NCBI GenBank assembly: GCA_018971625.1 | Contig: JAGXAJ010000006.1 | Coordinates: 1-64,000 of the forward strand | DNA from: Pseudomonadota bacterium | GTDB taxonomy: Bacteria; Pseudomonadota; Alphaproteobacteria; Rhizobiales; Xanthobacteraceae | DNA: 64,000 nt | Reading direction: 5' to 3' | In this document: piece after piece, positions 35,795 through 46,800 of the stretch | Numbering within the stretch: the first letter of the stretch is position 1 | How the letters are laid out: every line of letters starts with the position of its first letter | Program-made: the position numbers and the translations under genes | Notes under the pieces: model-generated | The model's database searches: none | What the model saw: only the letters and a program-made list of their open reading frames with translations | What the model was told of the DNA's origin: nothing

Positions 35795-36589
35795 TCAGCC
35801 CTTGCCCCTGCCCTTCGGGAAGATCACATCCAGCGTGAAGTTCAAGCCATCGTCCGCCTCCACCGGCGGCGGTTTCGGCACCGGATCGGACCGGCGGATC
35901 ATCTCCAGCGCTGCCTCGTCATAGGCGGAATCGCCCGAACCTTCGATTACCCGCATCGACACGACATGTCCCATACGGTCGAGCACGAAACCGACCCTGA
36001 CTTTGGCCGCCCTGGTGGTTTTTACCTGGGGATAGCGCTTATGGAGGTTGAGATAGGCACTGAGCTGGCCGCGCCATTTCGCCAGCAGCCTTTGCGCGTC
36101 CTTGCCGATGCCCTGATTGACAACCGTCGGATGTTCATCCACCCGCGCGCCCTCGATTGCCTGCCGCGCAGTGGCTTCCTGCGCCACGGATTCCTCCGAC
36201 GCCGAAGTCTGCACCGTGGCGACTTTCGGATCGTCTTCCTTGGGCTTCTTGGAATCGTTGGTCGTCACCACCCGATCGGGATCATCGGTTTCGGTCGGAG
36301 TATCCTTTGGCAGGTCGGTTGGCTTGACCTCGGTCTTCTGCTCGGCGATCGCCGGTGAGGCAACGGAGGCATCGGTATCCGGTCCGGCCGGCAGATCGGT
36401 ATCTTCCTCGGATGCCGACGTCAGTTCGATGCCGATGTCTCCTTGCGCGCCAAGATAGTCGTCCGAATCATCGCCACGCAGATGTGCAAACGCCAGCGCA
36501 CCGCAGCCCAGATGCAGTGCGAGCGCCGCTACCGCAGCCAGAATCCAGAGGCGGCGCGAAGGTTTTTGCTCGAGGTCGAGATCAGGCAT
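35795..36589 (-). CDS. tonB: TonB-family energy transducer
   Basis: Couples the proton motive force from ExbB-ExbD to the outer-membrane receptor. It has a short cytoplasmic N-terminus, one membrane anchor (LWILAAVAALALHLGCGALAFAHL, with the conserved Ser/His-face histidine), and a long acidic and Pro/Thr-rich periplasmic spacer rather than the usual Pro-Lys repeats. The C-terminal TonB domain holds LLAKWRGQLSAYLNLHKRYP and AKVRVGFVLDRMGHVVSMRVIEGSGDSAYDEAAL. The ATG at 36589 is preferred since it gives MPDLDLEQ, 17 bp after exbD. It is the last gene of the receptor operon. Confidence 0.92.
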   Translation of the reverse strand: MPDLDLEQKPSRRLWILAAVAALALHLGCGALAFAHLRGDDSDDYLGAQGDIGIELTSASEEDTDLPAGPDTDASVASPAIAEQKTEVKPTDLPKDTPTETDDPDRVVTTNDSKKPKEDDPKVATVQTSASEESVAQEATARQAIEGARVDEHPTVVNQGIGKDAQRLLAKWRGQLSAYLNLHKRYPQVKTTRAAKVRVGFVLDRMGHVVSMRVIEGSGDSAYDEAALEMIRRSDPVPKPPPVEADDGLNFTLDVIFPKGRGKG

Positions 36590-36605
36590 TCTGGTCAACC
36601 GCGGC

Positions 36606-37079
36606 TCAAGGTTTTGCACTCGCAGGCGCTGCCGTTGCCGGCGTGTCCGCATTCGGAACACCCTCAAGCGCCACCAATTTGATTTTCGTATAGCCGCCGG
36701 CGCGCAGGATCTCGAGCACATCCATCAGATCGCCGTAAGGCACCGCGCGGTCGGCGCGCAGGAAGATAATGCGATCCTTGCTAGCGTCCGGCATCGCATC
36801 GAGCGAGCGCACCAGATCGACCCGCTTGACCGGGTTTTCACCGATCGCCACCGCGAGGTCCGGCTTGATGCTGACATAGGTCGGCTTGTCAGGCTTTTTC
36901 TGAGGTGTCGCAGTCGACGATGGCAAATTGATCGGAAGATCGACCGTCGAGAGCGGCGCCGCCACCATGAAGATAATCAGCAGAACCAGCATGACGTCGA
37001 TGAACGGCGTGACGTTGATCTCGTGGGTTTCCGCGAAATCGTCGCCGTCATCGATGTCACTGCCAACCGAGATCGCCAT
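36606..37079 (-). CDS. exbD: ExbD/TolR-family biopolymer transport protein
   Basis: The 157-residue proton-channel partner of ExbB. After a short N-terminal segment, HEINVTPFIDVMLVLLIIFMVAAP forms the single membrane helix, with the essential protonatable Asp in FIDVMLVLL. The periplasmic domain contains LRADRAVPYGDLMDVLEILRAGGYTKIKLVA. The start at 37079 is 3 bp after the exbB stop, so the two genes are translationally linked. It precedes tonB in the same direction. Confidence 0.95.
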   Translation of the reverse strand: MAISVGSDIDDGDDFAETHEINVTPFIDVMLVLLIIFMVAAPLSTVDLPINLPSSTATPQKKPDKPTYVSIKPDLAVAIGENPVKRVDLVRSLDAMPDASKDRIIFLRADRAVPYGDLMDVLEILRAGGYTKIKLVALEGVPNADTPATAAPASAKP

Positions 37080-37082
37080 CGC

Positions 37083-38132
37083 CTACTCCGCCGCGCGCGA
37101 ATGCATGCTGCCGGAGGAACTGACATAGGTACGATCGAGGTCGCGCGACAACAGCCGCGCCGCCATCCCCGACGACCGGCTGACAAGTTCCAGATATCCT
37201 TTGGTTACCCGCGCGAAGTGATTGTAGATGATCACCGCCGGAATCGCCGCGACCAGACCGATCGCGGTCGCGAGCAGCGCCTCGGCAATGCCCGGGGCAA
37301 CCACGGCCAGATTTGTCGTCTGCGATTTCGAAATGCCGATGAAGCTGTTCATGATGCCCCAGACGGTACCGAACAGTCCGACGAACGGTGATGTCGCGCC
37401 GATGGTCGCGAGCAACCCCATGCCGATCCGGATATGACGCCCCTCGGCGCGCACGATCTCGGCAAAGCTCAAGGCCGCGCGCTCCTTGATGCCGTCGTCG
37501 CTGGAAAGCCCGGCCGACAATCGCGCCTCGTTCATGGCGGCTGCCAGCAATGTCGACAGCACGCTATCCTTGGCGCCCAGCGCGACCTGCGCCTCCGCCA
37601 GCGATCTCGCATCGCCAACCTTGCCCAGAGCTGTGTGCAGGCTGCGCTGCACCCGCGATAGCTCGATCATCTTCGCGATGAAGACGGTCCAGGTCACCAG
37701 CGAGGCAAAGGCAAGGCCGATCATGACCGCCTTGACGATGATATCCGCCGACAGGAACATCGACCAGGGCGACAATTCATGCAGCGCCGCGACCGTCGAC
37801 TTCAACGCCTTGGCATTGCTGCCTTCGGCCGGTTGCGCCGCCGCGTCCGGGACCGCTGGCGCCGCTGCGGGCTGAGTGGCAGCCGATGCGGGTTGAGTAG
37901 CAGCCGATGCCGGCTGAGCGGCCATGGAAGGCGCAGGCTGCGCGGGTGCGGCCGCCGGTGCAGTCACAACCGGCGGCGGTGAAGTTACCGTGGCCTGCGG
38001 CGCGGCAGGAACAGCCGCCGCAGGAACAGCCGCCGGAGGAACAGCCTTGGGCTGCTGCGCCAAGAGCGAGGGCGGCACGAGCAACGGCAACGCAAGGATT
38101 GCAGCACAGAACGATCGGAACAACGTCTTCAT
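37083..38132 (-). CDS. exbB: ExbB/TolQ-family proton channel protein
   Basis: An inner-membrane proton-channel component of 349 residues. It has a signal-like N-terminus ([11 protein letters not shown]), followed by a long Ala/Pro/Gln-rich periplasmic stretch (about 25-110) with repeated QPASAATQ units. The conserved MotA/TolQ/ExbB domain then follows, with SWSMFL-like [44 protein letters not shown] and [24 protein letters not shown]. The long N-terminal extension is typical of alphaproteobacterial ExbB. Its ATG overlaps the stop of piuC by four bases. Confidence 0.94.
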   Translation of the reverse strand: MKTLFRSFCAAILALPLLVPPSLLAQQPKAVPPAAVPAAAVPAAPQATVTSPPPVVTAPAAAPAQPAPSMAAQPASAATQPASAATQPAAAPAVPDAAAQPAEGSNAKALKSTVAALHELSPWSMFLSADIIVKAVMIGLAFASLVTWTVFIAKMIELSRVQRSLHTALGKVGDARSLAEAQVALGAKDSVLSTLLAAAMNEARLSAGLSSDDGIKERAALSFAEIVRAEGRHIRIGMGLLATIGATSPFVGLFGTVWGIMNSFIGISKSQTTNLAVVAPGIAEALLATAIGLVAAIPAVIIYNHFARVTKGYLELVSRSSGMAARLLSRDLDRTYVSSSGSMHSRAAE

Positions 38133-38818
38133 ACTTCGGCCCAGTAGCGGATTAGGTTGTGATAGATGCCGGTTAATTTGACCGTTTCGGGGTCATCGCG
38201 CCCGAGGCGCTCCACCAGGGCCTGGATCGCCGTGTCGAGATCGAAAATCAGGCTGCGAGCGTGGGCGTCTCGTATCATGCTCTGCAGCCAGAAAAAAGAT
38301 GCAACTCGGGTCCCTCGGGTGATCGGGGTAACCATATGCAAACTAGACGCAGGATAAACTACGAGATCACCGCTCGGCAGCTTGATTTCGTGGGATCCGT
38401 AGAGGTCCTCGACCACTAATTCGCCGCCGTCGTACTCCTCCGGCTCAGATAAAAATAACGTGACTGACAGGTCGGTCCGGATGCGGAGCCCAGTCAGATG
38501 ATCGCCGCGCACGGCGTTATCGACGTGAATGCCGAAGCGGTGTCCGTCGGCCGCCACGTAGCGGTTGAACAGCGGCGGAAAGATCTGCAGCGGTATCGCC
38601 GCCGAGATGAAACGCGGATTGACGGTCAGCGCCGAAATCACGCGGTTACCAAGCTTGCGCGCAATCTCGCTGTCCGGCGGCAATTGCTCGTTGCGTTTGA
38701 CCTGCGCCGATTGCGCCCCCGCCGTTGATCGACCGTCTTCCCAGTCGCAGCCGTCCATGATGCGGCGAAAATCCGCCACATCGCTTTTGCTCAGGATATT
38801 GGGAACGCATACCAGCAT
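38129..38818 (-). CDS. PiuC/YbiX-type Fe(II)/2-oxoglutarate-dependent hydroxylase
   Basis: A 229-residue non-heme iron dioxygenase linked to siderophore receptors of the Fiu/PiuA type; its physiological substrate is not settled. The double-stranded beta-helix has the HxD...H triad as His98 and Asp100 ([11 protein letters not shown]) and His161 ([20 protein letters not shown]), with an Arg after it for 2-oxoglutarate. The ATG at 38818 lies 10 bp after the receptor stop. Reading farther upstream only gives receptor sequence in the wrong frame. It overlaps exbB by ATGA. Confidence 0.93.
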   Translation of the reverse strand: MLVCVPNILSKSDVADFRRIMDGCDWEDGRSTAGAQSAQVKRNEQLPPDSEIARKLGNRVISALTVNPRFISAAIPLQIFPPLFNRYVAADGHRFGIHVDNAVRGDHLTGLRIRTDLSVTLFLSEPEEYDGGELVVEDLYGSHEIKLPSGDLVVYPASSLHMVTPITRGTRVASFFWLQSMIRDAHARSLIFDLDTAIQALVERLGRDDPETVKLTGIYHNLIRYWAEV

Positions 38819-38828
38819 CACATCCCGA

Positions 38829-41387
38829 TCAGAACCTCGCCGATATCTGCAACGCCGCCGTGCGGCCAGGCGCTTCCAGAACGAACGGCGCCGCACTCTG
38901 GTAAAACGCGGTGTAATAGAGCTTGTTGAAGATGTTGTTGACGAACACCTTCGCGGTCCAGTTCTTGTCGATCTTGGCTTCCGCGAACGTGTCGAAGCGC
39001 CAGAAGCTCGGCAGCTGCGTGCCTTGGTTCGCGGCCAGCAGAGTGCCGCCGTAGATCTTGGAACGATAGACCGCCTGTCCGCCAACCTCCCAGGTATCGT
39101 TGATCTGATATTTGCTGAGCAGGCTGAACGACTGATGCGCGATGTTGGCCAGCGGCAGGCCAACGTTGGTGGGATACAGCGCCGGGTCGGCTGAAGGAAC
39201 CAGCGACTTCAACACTTCCGATTTCATCAGTACCAAACCGCCGAACACGCTCCACTTGTCGGTGATCTTGCCGCTGACTTCGAGGTCGACGCCGCGGATT
39301 TGATAGGCGGCGCCGGCGCTGATGCACGGCTGCGTGCCCCCTAATGTAGTATTGTACGGGCAAGCCGCCGTCTGGTTTGCGGGTGACAATATGTTGATCG
39401 ACTCGCGCGCATTGGTGACGTCGGTCTGGAACCATGCGCCACTTACAAGCAAGTGGCGATCGAACAGCTCCCACTTGTTGCCGATTTCGATCGCCGAGTT
39501 CTTCATCGGTCCGAATATCTGGTTGTTGCCGCCATTCAGGTTGGGCGCAATTCCGCCGTAAGCTGCACTGGTGCCGTCAAACTCGGAGCCTACCGGATCC
39601 GACGAGGTCGCATAGGCAACATAGACGCTGGTGATCGGCAGCGGCTTCAGCGTGAGACCCAAGTTGAAGTTCGGCATTTCGAACTCTGCCGCTTGCGCCT
39701 TCCACTGACCCGCGGCCTGGCCAGAAGTACCGAAGCCGTTGATCCCGATCTTGTAGTCGTCGTAGCGGATGCCACCGTTAAGGATCAGGATATCGCGATA
39801 GTTCGCGCTATCCAGCAAATAGCCGCTCGTCGTGTCGATACCAATCTTCGTGGGCAACCCGGTGAGCGATGGAGCGCCGAACTGCTGAAACGTAAGCTGC
39901 GGATTGAGGATATTGACGTTGTTGAACGAGCCCGGTGAGGTGCTCGTGTTGCCAATGACTTCCGAGGTCAAGCCTGTATATGAATCAATGCTGGACAGCT
40001 CGCGGGATATTTCCAGACCCGCAAGCGCGGTGTGATGCCAGCCATCGGTGTCGAACTTGTAGGTCGCCTCGCTCTGGTTCGCGACGACCTGGGTCGGCTG
40101 ATAACGGCTCTGCGGGTTGGCGGTCAGTGTCCCCTGCACGAGATTCGGAGACTCCGGAATCGTGCCGATGTAATTCAGCAACGACTGGGAAGCTCGAGTC
40201 TTGTTACTGAGCGTCAGGTCGGGGGTAACCTTGACTTCGGTGTTGATGGTCGCGAGATCCTGGTGAACCTCGAAAAAATCGCGATTGACGAAGCCATAGA
40301 AATTGTTGCGATTGACTCCGTAGTCGGGAAACGGTCCACCGGCAGTAGTGGTGTACTGACCGAGGGCGTTGGTGGGTCCCGGCCGGTAATACGGCACGCC
40401 GAAGTCCGGCAGGCCATGGATATCGGTGTGAACGTAGTCGGCGGTGACCTTGACGGCGTCGACCGGCTTCCAGGTGGCCGCAACGAAACCGCCGCCCCGA
40501 TCGTCGGTCGTATAGTTTCTGCCTTCAACGTCCGCCTTCTGGAACACTCCGCCGGCGCGCACCGCAAAGGTCGGGCTGATCACCTGGTTGACGTCGAGGG
40601 TGACGCGCTCGCCTGGATTGGTGTCGATCGTCTCGTCCATGTTGTAGAAGCTTTTTTCGGTCGTCGCCTGCTTGGTGACGATGTTGATCGCACCGCCGGT
40701 GGTGCCGCGGCCGGCGAACGACGAGCCCGGTCCGCGCAGGATCTCGATCTGCTCGGTAAAGAAATTCTCGCGGACGCTGACGCCGGAGTCGCGAACGCCG
40801 TCGACGAAGATGTCGTTGCGGGTATCGAAGCCGCGAACGAAGAACCGATCGCCGAAGGCATTGCCGCCCTCGCCGGTGCCGAGCGTCACGCCCGCGGTGT
40901 TCAGCACCGCCTGCTTCAAGGACGTGGCGTTCTCGTCCGCCAGCACGTCCTTGCTGAGGACCGTGACGGTCTTTGGCGTATTCAAGAGCGGCTCGGGGAA
41001 TTTGCCGGAGGCCTGCAGGTGATCGACCTTGTAGGGCGCGGCCGCGTCTGCATAGGGGTCGCGGTCCGCGCTCAGGCCTCCGGCGTTCGGAAACGGCACC
41101 GGCGCGGCAGCCGCCTGTTGCTGCTGCCGACGGGCCGCGCGCCGCAGGGCATTGCGGGCGCGGGTCTGGGCGGCGGTCGGCTTGGAAACGGCGGGACGCG
41201 GGCGAGCGACGGGGGCATCGACCGTCACCGGCGGCAGGTTCGATTGGGCTTCGGCGCCCGAAAACGACGCGACCGCCATCAGACCGGCGACCGCCGAAAC
41301 CTTGTGGCCGGAATAGCCGCCAAACCTTTCGCTGACGGAGTTCAGCGCGTTCGCACGCAGTGACCTCGGCGCCTTCGCCCTGTTCAT
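38829..41387 (-). CDS. TonB-dependent siderophore receptor (Fiu/PiuA-like)
   Basis: An outer-membrane 22-strand barrel for ferric siderophores, 852 residues. The export signal ends near [10 protein letters not shown], and a TonB-box-like LPPVTVDAP comes next, then a basic linker ([17 protein letters not shown]). The plug domain shows [24 protein letters not shown] and [32 protein letters not shown], and the barrel ends in the usual aromatic residue (ALQISARF). Association with piuC suggests a catecholate-type receptor similar to Fiu. Iron regulation is suggested by boxes at 41520-41582. It is the first gene of the operon receptor-piuC-exbB-exbD-tonB. Confidence 0.95.
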   Translation of the reverse strand: MNRAKAPRSLRANALNSVSERFGGYSGHKVSAVAGLMAVASFSGAEAQSNLPPVTVDAPVARPRPAVSKPTAAQTRARNALRRAARRQQQQAAAAPVPFPNAGGLSADRDPYADAAAPYKVDHLQASGKFPEPLLNTPKTVTVLSKDVLADENATSLKQAVLNTAGVTLGTGEGGNAFGDRFFVRGFDTRNDIFVDGVRDSGVSVRENFFTEQIEILRGPGSSFAGRGTTGGAINIVTKQATTEKSFYNMDETIDTNPGERVTLDVNQVISPTFAVRAGGVFQKADVEGRNYTTDDRGGGFVAATWKPVDAVKVTADYVHTDIHGLPDFGVPYYRPGPTNALGQYTTTAGGPFPDYGVNRNNFYGFVNRDFFEVHQDLATINTEVKVTPDLTLSNKTRASQSLLNYIGTIPESPNLVQGTLTANPQSRYQPTQVVANQSEATYKFDTDGWHHTALAGLEISRELSSIDSYTGLTSEVIGNTSTSPGSFNNVNILNPQLTFQQFGAPSLTGLPTKIGIDTTSGYLLDSANYRDILILNGGIRYDDYKIGINGFGTSGQAAGQWKAQAAEFEMPNFNLGLTLKPLPITSVYVAYATSSDPVGSEFDGTSAAYGGIAPNLNGGNNQIFGPMKNSAIEIGNKWELFDRHLLVSGAWFQTDVTNARESINILSPANQTAACPYNTTLGGTQPCISAGAAYQIRGVDLEVSGKITDKWSVFGGLVLMKSEVLKSLVPSADPALYPTNVGLPLANIAHQSFSLLSKYQINDTWEVGGQAVYRSKIYGGTLLAANQGTQLPSFWRFDTFAEAKIDKNWTAKVFVNNIFNKLYYTAFYQSAAPFVLEAPGRTAALQISARF

Positions 41388-41519
41388 TCTCTCTTCCCCC
41401 TAACCCAAATTCAATCTGCTCACGCATGTCGTTTGCAATGAGCGCCCCGCATGTTGGTTATCGAGCGAAAAAAAATGCGTCAATGCGAAAACAGCTACGC
41501 AATATTTGAATTCATCCAG

Positions 41520-41582
41520 TTCAAAACGATTCTAAAGATAAGTTTGAAATCGTTCTAAATTCAAACTTGAAACGTTCTGAAA
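41520..41582 (-). promoter_or_regulatory. Triple Irr/ICE-like box upstream of the siderophore receptor
   Basis: On the minus strand three similar AT-rich boxes are spaced 23 bp apart. They read TTTAGAATCGTTTTGAA (41536-41520), TTTAGAACGATTTCAAA (41559-41543) and TTTCAGAACGTTTCAAG (41582-41566). The pattern TTTAGAA-N3-TT..AA resembles the iron control element bound by Irr in Bradyrhizobium. The array lies 133-195 bp upstream of the receptor start, so the receptor operon is the probable target. Confidence 0.55.
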
Positions 41583-41640
41583 CTGATGCAGGAAATGCCG
41601 ATAAAACGGGTGTTTTTCGCATTTCGCGCATCGCCGTGCG

Positions 41641-41880
41641 TCAATCGACGCTCGGCGGCTTCATCAGCGAAAACAACTCGTCGATGCTCCGTTGCGCAAC
41701 CTGCCGCACGCGATCGGTGTTTTCCATTCCGGCGATGTTGACGCCTTTCACCACCGCCCTGATCTCGTCGCGAAAATCGGTCAGGAAGCGCAGTGGATCG
41801 CGCTGATCGTTGGCAACGCGCGCGATCAGGCCGGTGATCAGGATCTGGCAAGCGATCATACGCCCATTCAATTCGTCCAT
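41641..41880 (-). CDS. Hypothetical small soluble protein, 79 aa
   Basis: The ATG at 41880 has CGGAGTATGTA in front. The peptide (MDELNGRMIACQILITGLIA..) is helical, with an acidic C-terminal half, and has no membrane anchor or cysteine motif. I do not recognise the family. It lies upstream of the iron boxes and the receptor on the same strand, and the boxes separate it from that operon. Third-position GC bias supports coding. Confidence 0.65.
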   Translation of the reverse strand: MDELNGRMIACQILITGLIARVANDQRDPLRFLTDFRDEIRAVVKGVNIAGMENTDRVRQVAQRSIDELFSLMKPPSVD

Positions 41881-42011
41881 TACATACTCCGATCGAGTGA
41901 GATTCGCGCCGTGATATGGACGAGGCCTGCCGCAGTGACAACCGACGGACGGCTGCGTGATTTGGAATCTAAATAAACGGATCGTTGCCGACCTGGCCGC
42001 CGCAAGACCGG

Positions 42012-42470
42012 TTACTTGGCAGCGATATGGCCGGGCTCGGCGAGGCTCTTGATCCGCTCCTTGATGTCGCGGAGCGTTTGTAGGCTGGTCTGGATCGATG
42101 CCACGGAAACGTCCCGCAGCACATTTTCGGCAATGGAATCGCGCAGGCTGTCGAGGTCGTCGACGAGCTGGCGACCGGCGGCAGTCAGAAACAAGCGGTT
42201 GGCGCGGCGGTCGCGTGGATCGTGCCGGCGCTCCAGGAGTCCGTGCTCGACCAGGCGATCGAGCAGCCGCACCAGCGAGATCGGCTGCAATTCGAGCACT
42301 TCCGCCAGATCGACCTGCGACAGGCCCTCCTGATCACGCAACCGGAACAGCACGATCCATTGCGCGCGGGTGGTGCCGCGGCCCTTGGCGCGATGGTCGA
42401 TGTAGTTGCGCAACAGCCGAGAAGTCTCGACAAGTTGCGAAACGAATTGACGTTTCAGGTCCCGGCTCAT
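42012..42470 (-). CDS. MarR-family transcriptional regulator
   Basis: A winged-helix dimeric regulator. The core QWIVLFRLRDQEGLSQVDLAEVLELQPISLVRLLDRLVEHGLLERRHDPRDRRANRLFLTAAG shows the recognition helix and the wing with its DxRxxxxxLT-type motif (DPRDRRANRLFLT). The ATG at 42470 is chosen. A TTG at 42515 in frame would add 15 residues and would run through the likely promoter. It is divergent from the RND efflux operon and separated from it by a palindrome, so it is probably the repressor of that pump. Confidence 0.92.
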   Translation of the reverse strand: MSRDLKRQFVSQLVETSRLLRNYIDHRAKGRGTTRAQWIVLFRLRDQEGLSQVDLAEVLELQPISLVRLLDRLVEHGLLERRHDPRDRRANRLFLTAAGRQLVDDLDSLRDSIAENVLRDVSVASIQTSLQTLRDIKERIKSLAEPGHIAAK

Positions 42471-42519
42471 GGGTTTTGGCGTTCCCAAACCTCTCCAAAT
42501 GTTTAGGATTCTCAAAGGA

Positions 42520-42537
42520 TAGTGTGTTTACACATTA
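42520..42537. promoter_or_regulatory. Palindrome between marR and the RND operon, candidate MarR operator
   Basis: TAGTGTG-TTTA-CACATTA is a near-perfect inverted repeat (six of seven pairs), 50 bp before the marR start and 103 bp before the adaptor start. It has the size and position expected for a MarR dimer site acting on both directions. Confidence 0.5.
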
Positions 42538-42639
42538 AGTGCACGCATATTATTTATCGAGTGTGCCACGGACCATGAAACCATTTGCAGTTTCGTTGTT
42601 TTTTCAGCCGCCGAGGCTTCCCCGGACCTACGAGTTATC

Positions 42640-43809
42640 ATGAACAAATGGCGCACCATTCGCTGGATTTTACTGATCGCGGGTGTCGCTGGCGGGGGCT
42701 ATGTCGGCTGGCACCACTATCGTAGCGAGGAGCAGGCTGCAGCCACGGCCAACGCGCAGAAATCGGCGCGCAATGCCGTTCGCGTTACCATCGCGCCCGT
42801 CGAGAAAACGGACTTTCCGGTCTATCTGACCGGCCTTGGAACCGTCCAGGGCTTCAATACTGTCGTGGTGCGGACCCGCGTCGATGGCCAGATCGACAAG
42901 ATCGCGTTCAAGGAAGGCCAACTTGTCAGCCAGGGCGACCTGCTGGTCGAGATCGATCCTCGGCCCTATCAGGCCACGCTTGACCAGGCCAAGGCGAAGA
43001 AAGCCCAGGACGAGGCCAATCTTGCCAATGCCAATCTGGACCTGCAACGCTACACCAAGCTCGGCGAGTTTGCGACCAAACAGCAGACCGACACCCAGCG
43101 CTCCACCGTTCAGCAGTTGACGGCGCAGATCGCGGCCGACGAGGCCGCCATCGCCAACGCGCAGATCCAGCTCGACTACACCCAGGTCAAAGCGCCGATT
43201 TCCGGCGTCGCCGGTCTGCGTCAGGTCGACATCGGCAACATTGTCAACGCCTCGACCCAGACCGGCATCGTGACCATCGCCCAGATCGAGCCGATCGCGG
43301 TGATCTTCACCGCGCCCGAAGAGCAACTGCCCTACATCAACGAGGCGCAGGCGGTGCAACCGCTGAAGGTTATCGCGATCACCACCGACGGCAAGAAGCC
43401 GCTCGCCGAAGGCTCGCTGGCGGTGATCAACAACCAGGTCGACACCACCAGCGGCACCATCCGCCTCAAGGCCGTGTTCGACAACAAGAACCATGCGCTG
43501 TGGCCGGGGCAGTCGGTATCGACACGGCTTCTGGTCAAGACGTTAAAGGACGCTACCGTCGTGCCCGACGATGCGATCCAGCACGGCACCAACGGCCTCT
43601 ATGTCTATTCGGTCAATCAGGACAACAAGGCGGAGTTGCATCAGGTCAAGGTTAGCCAGTCGATCGACGGCCGCTCGGTGATCGATGCGGGCCTGTCGCC
43701 CGGACAGCAGGTGATCACGGCCGGCCAGTACAAGGTCTCGCCCGGCGCGCTGGTCAGCACCGCCGTGGCAAGCTCGGATGCGGCGCAATCCAAGGTCAGC
43801 CCGGAATGA
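42640..43809 (+). CDS. RND efflux periplasmic adaptor (HlyD/AcrA family, MdtA-like)
   Basis: A 389-residue membrane-fusion protein linking an RND pump to an outer-membrane channel. One N-terminal hydrophobic anchor (WILLIAGVAGGGYVGW) lacks a lipobox cysteine. The lipoyl half is RVDGQIDKIAFKEGQLVSQGDLLVEIDPRPYQ, an Ala/Gln-rich coiled-coil hairpin follows (about 110-175), and then KAPISGVAGLRQVDIGNIVNAS. The order and the MdtA-type VVRTRVDGQIDKI favour the MdtABC-like class. Its stop overlaps the RND gene start by four bases. No outer-membrane factor is encoded here. Confidence 0.93.
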   Translation: MNKWRTIRWILLIAGVAGGGYVGWHHYRSEEQAAATANAQKSARNAVRVTIAPVEKTDFPVYLTGLGTVQGFNTVVVRTRVDGQIDKIAFKEGQLVSQGDLLVEIDPRPYQATLDQAKAKKAQDEANLANANLDLQRYTKLGEFATKQQTDTQRSTVQQLTAQIAADEAAIANAQIQLDYTQVKAPISGVAGLRQVDIGNIVNASTQTGIVTIAQIEPIAVIFTAPEEQLPYINEAQAVQPLKVIAITTDGKKPLAEGSLAVINNQVDTTSGTIRLKAVFDNKNHALWPGQSVSTRLLVKTLKDATVVPDDAIQHGTNGLYVYSVNQDNKAELHQVKVSQSIDGRSVIDAGLSPGQQVITAGQYKVSPGALVSTAVASSDAAQSKVSPE

Positions 43810-46800
43810 ACGGCGGCATTTCGGCGCCGTTTATTCGCTATCCGATCGGCACCTCGCTGCTGATGGCCGGCATCCTTTTTGTCGGCCTGGTGGCCTATCC
43901 GCTGCTTCCGGTCGCGCCGCTGCCCCAGGTCGACTTTCCGACCATCCAGATCACTGCGACCTTGCCGGGAGGCAGCCCGGAGACCATGGCGTCCTCGGTG
44001 GCGCAGCCGCTGGAGCGGCAATTCGCGCAAATTCCCGGCATCGCACAGATGACCTCGACCAGCTATCTGGGAACCGCCGCCATCACGATCCAGTTCGATC
44101 TCAACCGCAGCATCGACGGTGCCGCCAATGACGTGCAGGGCGCGATCAATGCCGCCAGCGGCCAGCTGCCGAAGAACCTGCCCTCGCCGCCGACCTACCG
44201 CAAGGTCAACCCGGCGGACTCGCCAATACTGCTGCTGTCGGCGACCTCGGATTCGCTGCCGCTGACCACGGTCAGCGATGCGGTCGACGCGCAGCTTGCC
44301 CAGCAGATCAGCCAGATTTCCGGCGTCGCCCAGGTCACGATCGGCGGCCAGCAAAAGCCGTCGATCCGGGTCCAGGTCGATCCGGCGAAACTGGTCGCCA
44401 AGGGCCTGTCGCTGGAAGATGTGCGCAGCCAGATTGCGATCACCACCGTCGACAGCCCGAAGGGCAATATCGACGGCGATACGCGCGCCTACACCATCTA
44501 CGCCAACGACCAGCTATTGGATTCCAAGGACTGGAACGACGTTATCGTGGCCTATCGCAACGGCGGGCCGTTGCGAATCCGCGATATAGGCCGGGCCGTC
44601 ACGGGACCGGAAGACGCCAAGCAGGCGGCATGGGCCAACGGCAAACGCGGCGTGTTTCTCATCATCTACAAACAGCCCGGCGCCAACGTCATCGACACCG
44701 TCGACAAGATCAAGTCGCTGCTGCCGCGGCTGGTCGCCGCGATCCCGCCGGCGATCAAGATCGACGTCATCAGCGATCGCACCCAGACCATCCGCGCCGC
44801 GGTCGAGGACGTCCAGTTCACGCTGCTCCTGACCATCGCGCTGGTCGTCATGGTCATCTTCATATTCCTGCGCAGTTTCTGGGCGACGGTGATCCCGGCC
44901 GTCACGGTGCCGTTGGCGCTGCTCGGCGCCTGCGCGCTGATGTGGATATTCGGCTATACGCTCGACAATCTGTCGCTGATGGCCTTGACCATCGCCGTCG
45001 GTTTCGTGGTCGACGATGCCATCGTGATGCTGGAAAACATCTCGCGCTACATCGAGGAAGGCGCCAAGCCGCTGGCCGCGGCGTTCAAGGGCGCCAGCGA
45101 AATCGGCTTTACCATCCTGTCGATCAGCGTTTCGCTGGTCGCGGTGCTGATTCCGTTGTTGCTGATGGGCGGCATCATCGGCCGGCTATTCCGTGAATTC
45201 GCCGTGACCCTGACCATGACGATTTTCGTCTCGATGGTGGTTTCGCTGACGCTGACGCCCATGATGGCGTCTCGCTTCCTGGGCGCGCATGGCGAGACCA
45301 GGCACGGCAAATTCTACCAATGGAGCGAGCGCGCTTTCGATGCGATGCTGCGCGGTTACGAAAAGGGGCTTGATCTCGCATTGCGCTGGCGGCTGACAAC
45401 GCTGACGATTTTCTTCGCAACGCTGGCGCTGTCGGTTTACCTGTTCGTCGTGATTCCGAAGGGCTTCTTCCCGCAACAGGACGTCGGCCTGATCACCGCC
45501 ACGTCGGAAGCCGCGCAGGACATTTCCTTTGCCGCGATGGAACAGCGGCAGCAGGCGCTGGGCGGGATCGTGCTGGCCGATCCCGACGTCGCCAGCGTGG
45601 CGATGGCGATCGGCGGCAACGGTAGGGCCGGTAACAACGGCAACCTGTACATTACGCTGAAACCGCGCAGTGAACGCGCGGCAAGCGCCCAGCAGATCAT
45701 CGCCCGGCTACGCCCGAAGCTCGAAAAGGTCGAGGGTGCGCGGCTATACATGCAGGCCGCGCAGGATGTCCGGCTTGGCGGCCGTCCGACGCGAACGCAG
45801 TTCGAGTTCACGCTGCAGGACGCCAATCTGGACGAGCTGAACGAGTGGGCGCCGAAGATCCTGGCCAAGATGCAGACGCTGCCAGAACTGCGTGACGTCG
45901 CGACCGACCAGCAAAGCTCCGGCACCACGCTGCAGCTCAAGATCAACCGCGACACCGCCGCACGCTATGGCATCCAGCCGCAATTGATCGACGATACGCT
46001 GTATGACGCCTTCGGCCAGCGCCAGGTCACGCAATACTTCACCCAGCTCAACAGCTATCACGTGATTCTGGAAATCCTACCTGAACTGCAGGGCAGCCTC
46101 GATACCCTCAACAAGCTCTATATCAAGTCGCCGCTGACCGGTGAGCAGGTGCCATTGGCGACGTTCGCGACCTGGACCAGCGTGCCGGTGCGCTCGCTCT
46201 CGATCAGCCACCAGGGTCAGTTCCCGGCGATCACCATCAGCTTCAACCTCGGCCAGGGCGTGGCGCTGGGACAGGCGACGGCCGCGGTGCAAAAGGCCAT
46301 GGTCGAACTCGGCGCGCCCGCCACGCTGAACTCGAGCTTCCAGGGCACCGCGCAAGCGTTTCAGCAATCGCTCGGCACCGTGCCGCTGTTGATCATGGCG
46401 GCGCTGGTGGTGGTCTACCTGATCCTCGGCATTCTCTACGAGAGCTATATCCATCCGCTGACGATCCTGTCGACGTTGCCCTCGGCCGGCGTCGGCGCGC
46501 TGGCGATCCTGATGGCGTTTGGCTACGACTTCAGCCTGATCGCGTTGATCGCCATCATCCTGCTGATCGGCATCGTCAAGAAGAACGGCATCATGATGGT
46601 CGACTTTGCGATCTCGGCGGAACGCGACGAGCATCTGTCGCCGGAGCAATCGATCCGCAAGGCGGCGCTGCTGCGCTTCCGGCCGATCATGATGACGACG
46701 ATGGCGGCGATGCTGGGCGGCGTGCCGCTGATGCTCGGCACCGGCACCGGTTCGGAAATCCGCCAGCCGCTCGGCTATGCGATGGTCGGCGGCCTGCTTG

